Assembly (NCBI GenBank): GCA_018268375.1
Contig: JAFDWS010000001.1
Span: forward strand, 218,502-253,372
Source of the DNA: Armatimonadota bacterium
GTDB taxonomy: Bacteria > Armatimonadota > Fimbriimonadia > Fimbriimonadales > Fimbriimonadaceae
Reading direction: 5' to 3'
DNA: 34,871 bases
This document shows positions 29,350-34,871 of this stretch, piece after piece; position 1 is the stretch's first letter, and each line of letters starts with the position of its first letter. A program made the position numbers and the translations under genes. Under the pieces are notes generated by a model. It saw nothing but the letters and a program-made list of their open reading frames with translations. It was not told where the DNA came from and did not search any database.

Positions 29350-32037
29350 TCAAGGCTTGAACCCCTTTGCGGCAGCCCGGACGACTGGAACGGCGTCGGT
29401 AGAAAGTGCCTTAAACCCAGCCAAGAACTCGGCCGGGCAACGGCCGCTCAATTGTCTCATCGCCTCGATTCTGACGATGGGCCGTGGGTCGCTCAAGAAT
29501 CCGCCGATCGTCTTCAAAGCGTCTGGAGTGGCGACCTTGCCCAAGAGTGCGAGGCCGGTGACCGCCTTGCCGTCGTCCAAATCGTTGATAAGCGGCTCAG
29601 CGGCGATCTTGGCTTGCCCGGGAAACATGCCGAGCAGTTGCAGCGCAGCGCGCTTTGTGGGAAGGTCTGAGGATGTGAGGAGGGCTTGGGCAGTAGCCGC
29701 TGCGCCGACGTCTCCAAGTTCGGCAAGGCTCACCATGGCGGCCCGGACCAGCAGGCGGTCTTGATCCAAGCAAAGCTGTTGCAAGCCGTTGAGACAGGCG
29801 AGCGCCTTGAGGGGCCCGGCCGCCTTCGCAGCTGCAAGGCGAAGATCCGGATCTTCGAGCATAGGTGCTAGGACGGCTCCGAAATCCTTGACACCGGCGT
29901 CGAGTGCGATCCCCAGAAGCACTCGCTTCTCTTCCTTTGTGCCCTTCAATGCTTTCGGTCCGAGAGCGATGGCACCATCGGGCCCCAACGCCTGTACAAC
30001 AGCGACGAAAGCGCGTTGCTGAAGCCGGTCGGCTGTTGCCAAATGCTTGTTCAGCATCCATTCGAGAGCAGGCACACCAATGGCAACCAGCTGGTCGGTG
30101 CCTTCGAGAACCTCCTGTTGGGCGCTTCCCACTCCCCATTGCGTCGCCTTCTTGTAGAGAGCCTCCATTTCAGCGTCGGGCAGGAGCTTGGCAGTACCGG
30201 GCTTGGGCGACACGTGTGGCTGAGCCGCTTGCGAAGCGGCCGCCTTGCTTTCGGCGTCGTACGCCGTGCCCCAGTTCGAGCTGGATGACGCCTCTCCATC
30301 GGCGAGGCCGCTCCGGTACTTGTCGGGGCCGTTCAGATCGACGAACACGCCCAACGAACCCGTACCTCGGGCTCCGTTGCCCTGACCTGGCGGACCGTCG
30401 TAGCGATCGATGCCATCACCGTCCACAAAGATTCCCAGGCCGTTCGCGTTGCCCACACCTGGTGTGCTGTCGCGTGCCGCGTAGATGTCGTCCCCCAAAC
30501 GGTCGAGGAGGAACGCCACCCCATAGTCGTGACCGATTGCGAGACTCGCGCCGAACTTCGTCACATAGGCGTCGTTCCCGGCAAGGTCGAAGAGATAGGC
30601 CGAGCAGCAGTGCATCGCGCTCGCCTGGCAGTAGTGGTAGCCCGAATAAGTGTCGTTTCCTGCAAAGTCGCACAGAGAGCCGGTAGCGAACCAGTAGCTC
30701 GCCGCCTGCATGTAAGTGTCGCCTAAGTAGAAATCGTCTCCAGCGATGTCGGTCAACAATCCGATCCCGCCGCTCAGGCCGCCAGTGTCATCGCGGTAGC
30801 CAGACCCGTACCCCTGGGCAAACGAGTACGACACTCCTGTGAACAGAGGCTCGTTCATCGAAAGCCCCCCGGCCCTGTACTCGTCGTTGCCTGCCCTATC
30901 GACAAGCCATCCGACACCTTGCGTCCTGGCAGCACCTTGCCCGAAGAGCTTGACTCCATACCGGTCGTTCCCTCCTGTGTCGAGGCAAAGACCAATGCCG
31001 AACTGGCCGAACCCTTCGGCGAGTGCCGTCGCGGAATAGTCGTCGTCTCCGCCCACTTTCTCGAAGACGCCGACCCCCGCGAGGCCAGCGCCAAAGCACA
31101 GCGATTGGCCGCGGAACGTGTCGCGTCCGCCACAGTCGAAAGCGATGCCAATGCCAAGCTCGGCCGCCCCGACGCTCAGGTCCTTGACCTCGTAATGATC
31201 GTCACCTCCAAGATCGATCAGCACCGAGGAGTAGCCCACCCCTGCACCATGGCGGCCCTTGTAGGTGTCGTCGCCGCCAAGATCCACCGTCAGCCGGGCA
31301 TCGGTCTCGTCGTGCACGTCGTTGCCTGTTCCCGCCACGACTACGGGCAAACCTGCCACCTGCAGGCGCACTTTCCCGCTCATCTCGGCTTTCGCTGCCT
31401 TGAGCTCCGTCACTGCCTTTTCGACTGCTGCCGTCAACACGACCGAGGCCGCCCGGATTCTCGCCAGGTCGACTTTGGCCAGCAGTTCGAGCAGTCGGGC
31501 TTGCCGCGCGGTTTCTCCTTTTACGAATGAAAACTTGACCTTCGGCTCTTCGACGGCCCAGACCGGCAGACCCTCGATCAGCTCGCGCTGTTCCTTCGCG
31601 TCCAATTTGGCGAGGGCAGCCCGAATCTCGGAGTCCGAGACGACCATCGCCCCGACAAGCCGACCCACGATCGCGGCAACTGGAGCCGGAATCTGGCCAG
31701 ACGCGACCGACACAGGGGCAGGTGGCGGCACGTTTCGTACTTGGTCTGAAAATCCCCGCTTGATCGAAGCGGCTAACAGAGCGCTGGCCCCGCTCGTCTG
31801 AGCCAGGGAATGCCAGCGAAGGAGGTCACTGGCCGCCGACAACGGATCGTCGATGGTGAAGTCGACGTAAGCCTGCCGCCATGGATCCTTGAAAGGCTTG
31901 CGCTCAAACTTCAGATCCTTGAGCTGAAAACCGCCGACCATCAAGGAGTCCTCGATGCCTTGTTGTTCTGCCTCCGTCAATTGCCCGAAGGCAAAGCCTG
32001 CAAAGGCTGCAAACACTACGACGAGGACTCCTCGCAT
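29350..32037 (-). CDS. Secreted repeat protein: D-x-G-G-x-D-x-Y solenoid plus HEAT repeats
   Basis: 895 residues. Signal peptide MRGVLVVVFAAFAGFAFG is probably cut before QLTE. Residues 20-245 are helical, with a coiled-coil-like stretch near 175-220. Residues about 250-580 hold twelve units of roughly 23-28 residues with the core hydrophobic-D-x-G-G-x-D-x-Y (VDLGGDDTY at 251, IDLGGDDHY 274, FDCGGRDTF 300, EKVGGDDDY 326, LDTGGNDRY 352, VDRAGNDEY 379, TDIAGDDFY 429, CDFAGNDTY 456, FDLAGNDAY 483, LDRLGDDIY 511, VDGDGIDRY 538, VDLNGPDKY 566). Residues 640-895 are HEAT-like helical pairs. It is probably a metal-binding beta-solenoid on or outside the cell; no enzyme motif is seen. CATAAT ends 7 bases before ATG 32037. 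It is last in a VanZ-ApgM-like run. Confidence 0.9.
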   Translation of the reverse strand: MRGVLVVVFAAFAGFAFGQLTEAEQQGIEDSLMVGGFQLKDLKFERKPFKDPWRQAYVDFTIDDPLSAASDLLRWHSLAQTSGASALLAASIKRGFSDQVRNVPPPAPVSVASGQIPAPVAAIVGRLVGAMVVSDSEIRAALAKLDAKEQRELIEGLPVWAVEEPKVKFSFVKGETARQARLLELLAKVDLARIRAASVVLTAAVEKAVTELKAAKAEMSGKVRLQVAGLPVVVAGTGNDVHDETDARLTVDLGGDDTYKGRHGAGVGYSSVLIDLGGDDHYEVKDLSVGAAELGIGIAFDCGGRDTFRGQSLCFGAGLAGVGVFEKVGGDDDYSATALAEGFGQFGIGLCLDTGGNDRYGVKLFGQGAARTQGVGWLVDRAGNDEYRAGGLSMNEPLFTGVSYSFAQGYGSGYRDDTGGLSGGIGLLTDIAGDDFYLGDTYMQAASYWFATGSLCDFAGNDTYSGYHYCQASAMHCCSAYLFDLAGNDAYVTKFGASLAIGHDYGVAFLLDRLGDDIYAARDSTPGVGNANGLGIFVDGDGIDRYDGPPGQGNGARGTGSLGVFVDLNGPDKYRSGLADGEASSSSNWGTAYDAESKAAASQAAQPHVSPKPGTAKLLPDAEMEALYKKATQWGVGSAQQEVLEGTDQLVAIGVPALEWMLNKHLATADRLQQRAFVAVVQALGPDGAIALGPKALKGTKEEKRVLLGIALDAGVKDFGAVLAPMLEDPDLRLAAAKAAGPLKALACLNGLQQLCLDQDRLLVRAAMVSLAELGDVGAAATAQALLTSSDLPTKRAALQLLGMFPGQAKIAAEPLINDLDDGKAVTGLALLGKVATPDALKTIGGFLSDPRPIVRIEAMRQLSGRCPAEFLAGFKALSTDAVPVVRAAAKGFKP
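30298..31290 (-). repeat. Coding tandem repeats (12 or more units of 23-28 codons)
   Basis: Encodes the D-x-G-G-x-D-x-Y units of the solenoid protein. Spacing between successive cores is 23, 26, 26, 26, 27, 50, 27, 27, 28, 27 and 28 residues. The 50-residue interval probably hides a thirteenth, decayed unit (near GYRDDTGG). The units are diverged, so this is old duplication rather than recent slippage. Confidence 0.8.
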
Positions 32038-32044
32038 GCCCTTG

Positions 32045-32050
32045 ATTATG
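32045..32050 (-). promoter_or_regulatory. -10-like element overlapping the upstream stop codon
   Basis: CATAAT ends 7 bases before the solenoid-gene ATG 32037 and contains the TAA stop (32046-32048) of the preceding gene. It would allow the solenoid gene to be transcribed independently as a leaderless message. Confidence 0.4.
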
Positions 32051-33137
32051 CTTCGACCAACTCCTTCACCAGCTCCCAGGCGGGCCGAACACCCAAGCGG
32101 CGGTCCTCAAGGGCCCTCTCATCGAAAGGCATTGCCTCAGACCGAGGCCTCTCTGAATCCCAAAGGAGCGCGAGCCCGGGCCCAACCGCGGACGTCGCTA
32201 AGAGCGAGACGCGCGCAGGTCTTCGTTGAGTAAAGGGCTCGAGGAGTTGCGAGAATGCTTCGACCAGCATTCGCTCCATGTCCTCGATTCGACCATGTTC
32301 CCGCGCCACCGCAAAGTTGTCGGAAAGTACAACAATGTCGTCATAGCGACCGGTCAGTGGTGGCACAGAGTCGTAGTCGGGCCAAAGAGGCTTCGAAAAG
32401 CCCTCATCGAGCGAGGAATAGCCAAACAGCTTGGCGAGCCCCTTCATCCGGAGCGAACCGCTGAGGATCAGCACTGCTCGGCCCCGCTTGAGAGCAAGGT
32501 GAGGCGTTTGGGGGCGAAACCCTTGCCCCCAGGGCCACAGGACGTTCAACGGCGACTGGCCTTCGTCCCGCCGCCTCTTGTTGAAGTCTTGCTCCGCCAG
32601 CAGGTTTACGCTGTCGTCGATCAACCGTCGAAGCGCGCCTTCCCCGTCTCCCTCCGGCATTGCCGGTCTGTAGGGCCGGCCCACCGCCTTGTACCATGGC
32701 GTCGTTCCGAGTTCAACGCTCCCTTCCAGCCAAACCAACGCGTGGTCGCGGCCCCGCCCTTGGAGCACACGGAGGGACTTGGTGGAGAGGGTCTCTCCAA
32801 AGCGCAGAGCCTCGGCGACGTCGGCTCCGGAGGTGTCGCTCGGCTGCTCCAAAACGCCGGATTCCGAAACGCTCCCGAGCGTCAGGCAAAAGTGGACGCT
32901 GCGCTCGGGCGGATCGTGGCCGAGGGCGGCGACCATGATAGGCCCCTCTGGGATGTCAATGCTGTCGGGATCGACCCCCAAGGCGAGAAGTTCGGGCAAT
33001 CTGCCCTGAACCGGCGCGATACCTACGACTGTCCCTTCGGCCGCCCAGTCCTTGAAGGGCTTTGGAGCCATCCGCAACCCCGAGTCTCCATCCGTTCCGC
33101 CGCACAGGCCCTGGGCGATGAACACCAGTCTCTTCAC
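32046..33137 (-). CDS. Degenerate ApgM-type phosphoglycerate mutase homologue (probable pseudoenzyme)
   Basis: 363 residues. Homology to archaeal-type 2,3-BPG-independent phosphoglycerate mutase and the 'proposed homoserine kinase' subgroup is clear in LNVLWPWGQGFRPQTPHL (197-213) and SLRMKGLAKLFGY (227-239). The metal ligands of this alkaline-phosphatase-superfamily fold seem lost. The N-terminal L-x-D-G is IAQGL (7-11); the nucleophile motif G-[ST]-[DE]-x-A is GPIMVA (65-70); the D-E-x-x-H motif keeps only the His (REHG, 278-281); and the A-D-H-x-T-P motif is ATSAV (313-317). It is therefore probably not an active mutase or kinase and may bind a ligand or partner. The start overlaps the VanZ-like stop by 4 bases. 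Confidence 0.75.
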   Translation of the reverse strand: MKRLVFIAQGLCGGTDGDSGLRMAPKPFKDWAAEGTVVGIAPVQGRLPELLALGVDPDSIDIPEGPIMVAALGHDPPERSVHFCLTLGSVSESGVLEQPSDTSGADVAEALRFGETLSTKSLRVLQGRGRDHALVWLEGSVELGTTPWYKAVGRPYRPAMPEGDGEGALRRLIDDSVNLLAEQDFNKRRRDEGQSPLNVLWPWGQGFRPQTPHLALKRGRAVLILSGSLRMKGLAKLFGYSSLDEGFSKPLWPDYDSVPPLTGRYDDIVVLSDNFAVAREHGRIEDMERMLVEAFSQLLEPFTQRRPARVSLLATSAVGPGLALLWDSERPRSEAMPFDERALEDRRLGVRPAWELVKELVEA

Positions 33138-33796
33138 TCAGCCCCCTCGCGTCTTATCCGCACAATCAGCGGCCAGAGGAACAGTGTCATGCCGACGATG
33201 TCCAAAAGAACGTCCCAGGGAGAGCCCGAGCGGGTCACGACCCCGGCTTGTGTGGTCTCGTCGTAAACGGCGTGCAGCACGCTCCAGAGATAACCGCCCA
33301 TGAGCGACCGAGACGCGGAGCCGCCTTGCCCCGCGACCGCTCTGCTGGCGCTCAAGGCCAGCAGGCCGTATGTACCCAGATGGATGGCTTTACGGACGAC
33401 GAAATTCACATCTGTGGCGGCGTTCAGCCCGAGCCCAATCACATGCTGGAGAAACCACATGAACTTCCCGGCTCCCCCTTGAGGGCCTGAGAAATAGGCA
33501 ACGGACAGGCCAATACAGACCGTGCCGCATGTGACGAACCAACGGGGCTTCGCTGGCAATTCGAGGCTTGATGCCATGAGCGGGAGCAGAGCCACCACGC
33601 TGGCTACGACGATGGCAACCTGGCACCCAACGAGGATGTTCCATCCTGTTTGATTGGACACCTCGTTCTGGAGGGCCGACAAAGTGATGAACGCCAGGAA
33701 ATAGAAGAATCCGAAAAGGAAGCGCTGGAACGGCCTGAAGCCAGGAAAGGCAAAAACGCCAAGGGCGACACCCAGTAGGCACGCGACCACCACCAT
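33134..33796 (-). CDS. VanZ-like family membrane protein
   Basis: 220 residues with about six hydrophobic segments. The VanZ-like pattern is in the C-terminal half: KAIHLGTYGLLALSASRA, then LWSVLHAVYDETTQ and SGSPWDVLLDIVGM, i.e. the K-x-x-H, D-E-x-x-Q and D-x-x-x-x-x-x-G positions. The family is named after the teicoplanin-resistance protein VanZ; most members have no known role, so resistance should not be inferred. TAAACT at 33806-33811 ends 9 bases before ATG 33796. It is the first gene of a unit with the ApgM-like protein (ATGA overlap) and probably the solenoid protein, and is divergent from the threonine dehydratase gene. Confidence 0.88.
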   Translation of the reverse strand: MVVVACLLGVALGVFAFPGFRPFQRFLFGFFYFLAFITLSALQNEVSNQTGWNILVGCQVAIVVASVVALLPLMASSLELPAKPRWFVTCGTVCIGLSVAYFSGPQGGAGKFMWFLQHVIGLGLNAATDVNFVVRKAIHLGTYGLLALSASRAVAGQGGSASRSLMGGYLWSVLHAVYDETTQAGVVTRSGSPWDVLLDIVGMTLFLWPLIVRIRREGAE

Positions 33797-33805
33797 CCTG
33801 CGGGG

Positions 33806-33827
33806 AGTTTATCGCCCGGAGCACAAT
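33806..33827. promoter_or_regulatory. Compact divergent promoter region, VanZ-like / threonine dehydratase
   Basis: Only 37 bases separate the two start codons. TAAACT (33806-33811, minus) ends 9 bases before the VanZ-like ATG, and CACAAT (33822-33827, plus) ends 6 bases before GTG 33834. Both transcripts would be essentially leaderless, with -35 elements lying inside the opposite gene. Confidence 0.4.
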
Positions 33828-33833
33828 ACGCTC

Positions 33834-34802
33834 GTGCCCGTCACCTTTCGCGACATTGAAGACGCCGCTGCCCGCCTCGAGGGAATCACCAACAGGACGC
33901 CCATCCACACCAGCCGCACCCTCGACCTGGCCTGGGGGGCGACCGTCTTCGTCAAGTGCGAGTGCTTCCAGCGGGCAGGAGCATTCAAGTTTCGCGGTGC
34001 TTACAACGCGCTCTCGCGCCTTACGCCCGAGCAGAGGTCGCACGGCGTCCTGACCTTTTCAAGCGGGAACCACGCTCAAGCTCTCGCTCTTGCCGGCCGA
34101 CTGCTGGGGGTCGAGGTCACGATCGTCATGCCACGCGACGCACCGTTTGTGAAACGTCTGGCCACCGAATCGTATGGAGGGCAGATTGTCCTCTACGACC
34201 GGGACGAGACATCTCGAGAGGCACTCGGCAAGTCGCTAGCGGAGGAAAAGGGGCTCACGATCGTCCCACCGTATGACCACCCCGACATCGTCGCGGGACA
34301 AGGCACGGTCGTCAGAGAGCTGATCCAAGAAGTCGGACCACTCGACCTCCTCTTCGTGCCTTGTGGCGGAGGTGGTCTCCTCAGCGGCAGCGCCCTTGCC
34401 GCCGATCATCTTTCGCCTGATTGCCGTGTCGTCGGGTGCGAGCCTGCGGCTGCCGACGACGCGGCCCGCAGTTTCGAGACGAGGACGCTGCAACGAATCG
34501 AGAACCCCGAGACAATCGCGGATGGCGCAAGGACACCTTCATTAGGCGACCTGACTTTCCAGATTGTGATGGAGCATGTCGACGCCTTTGAGCGAGTCAC
34601 GGATGAGGAGCTCTTGTCAGCGACACGCTTCTTCTGGGAAAGGATGAAGCTTCTCGTCGAACCCACGGGTGCCCTCGGGTTGGCCGGTGCCAAGAACCAC
34701 GGTTCGTTCCAGGGTAAGAGGATCGGCGTAGTCGTCAGTGGAGGGAACTGTGACGTCGCAGAACTCGGGCCGCTTCTCAAGAAGTCTGCGAGGTTCGTGT
34801 GA
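33834..34802 (+). CDS. Threonine ammonia-lyase / serine racemase-like PLP enzyme
   Basis: 322 residues of fold-type II PLP enzyme: deaminates threonine (or serine) to the 2-oxo acid, or racemises serine. The PLP lysine is Lys52 in CFQRAGAFKFRGAYNAL; SSGNHAQALA (76-85) binds the substrate carboxylate; CGGGGLLSG is the phosphate loop; SGGNCD is near the end. It lacks the C-terminal ACT-like regulatory domain of biosynthetic IlvA (about 500 residues), so it matches the short catabolic or racemase type. The exact activity cannot be told from sequence. The start codon is GTG 33834, with CACAAT 6 bases upstream and no Shine-Dalgarno. The stop lies 10 bases before the tRNA on the other strand. Confidence 0.94.
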   Translation: MPVTFRDIEDAAARLEGITNRTPIHTSRTLDLAWGATVFVKCECFQRAGAFKFRGAYNALSRLTPEQRSHGVLTFSSGNHAQALALAGRLLGVEVTIVMPRDAPFVKRLATESYGGQIVLYDRDETSREALGKSLAEEKGLTIVPPYDHPDIVAGQGTVVRELIQEVGPLDLLFVPCGGGGLLSGSALAADHLSPDCRVVGCEPAAADDAARSFETRTLQRIENPETIADGARTPSLGDLTFQIVMEHVDAFERVTDEELLSATRFFWERMKLLVEPTGALGLAGAKNHGSFQGKRIGVVVSGGNCDVAELGPLLKKSARFV

Positions 34803-34812
34803 AGCGAGTCCT

Positions 34813-34871
<59 letters not shown>

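Noticed and set aside
32226..33266. 346-codon plus-strand frame opposite the ApgM-like gene
   Set aside because: The minus strand has family motifs (WPWGQG, GLAKLFGY) and overlaps its operon neighbour correctly; the plus frame is arginine/proline-rich shadow sequence.
33134..33796. Glycopeptide resistance because of the VanZ-like gene
   Set aside because: There is no vanH/A/X nearby, and VanZ-like proteins are common in bacteria without resistance.

Overview
The window is a gene-dense, GC-rich (roughly 60% by eye) stretch of bacterial chromosome. It holds 30 protein-coding genes, all but the truncated rpoB complete, and a partial initiator tRNA. No insertion sequence, prophage, CRISPR array or other mobile element is visible. 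The gene content is core metabolism and information processing. The taxon cannot be fixed from sequence alone. Split carB, a two-subunit glycine decarboxylase, unusual RpoB and sigma residues, secreted repeat proteins and probable leaderless mRNAs suggest a deep-branching, little-studied phylum. My guess, which is inference only, is Armatimonadota (Fimbriimonadia-like).

Layout. 1-4690 (minus): a divergent HisB homologue, a small membrane/coiled-coil protein and rpoB, which runs off the left edge. 4880-8627 (plus): sucD, a RidA-family gene, a compact cysteine desulfurase and a sigma-70 gene that ends at a hairpin terminator. 8698-13595 (minus): gcvPB, a duplicated dimeric alpha/beta-barrel protein and a lipoate/octanoate transferase, joined by 4-base overlaps, then two tandem paralogous lipoproteins. 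13744-14649 (plus): an exported M43 metalloprotease that separates the two parts of the glycine-cleavage locus. 14716-16782 (minus): a small membrane protein, gcvH and gcvPA. 16868-19092 (plus): the C-terminal half of carB and a bifunctional-nuclease-family gene. 19083-23777 (minus): an HDOD gene, lysA, a site-2-protease-like gene, trpS and a HAD phosphatase. 23861-26627 (plus): dxr and an enlarged rseP. 26631-27740 (minus): carA. 27830-28399 (plus): an exported thioredoxin-like protein. 28420-33796 (minus): a signal-anchored hypothetical protein, a large secreted solenoid/HEAT protein, a degenerate phosphoglycerate-mutase-like protein and a VanZ-like protein. 33834-34802 (plus): a threonine dehydratase-like enzyme. 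34813-end (minus): tRNA-fMet.

How the genes work together. GcvH, GcvPA and GcvPB form the glycine decarboxylase and lipoyl carrier, and the LipM/LplA-like enzyme can supply the lipoyl group. CarA and the CarB C-terminal half belong to carbamoyl-phosphate synthase; the CarB N-terminal half must lie elsewhere. Dxr and RseP form a common isoprenoid/envelope gene pair.

The most notable signals are four. First, -10-like hexamers sit 6-12 bases before many start codons with no Shine-Dalgarno, which suggests leaderless mRNAs. They occur alongside a sigma factor altered at the residues that read the first base of the -10 element. Second, a secreted protein carries twelve or more D-x-G-G-x-D-x-Y repeats followed by HEAT repeats; it lies in a cluster with a VanZ-like protein and an apparent pseudoenzyme of the alkaline-phosphatase superfamily. 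Third, a HisB homologue lacks most metal ligands. Fourth, RpoB carries Asn at the position of E. coli His526.
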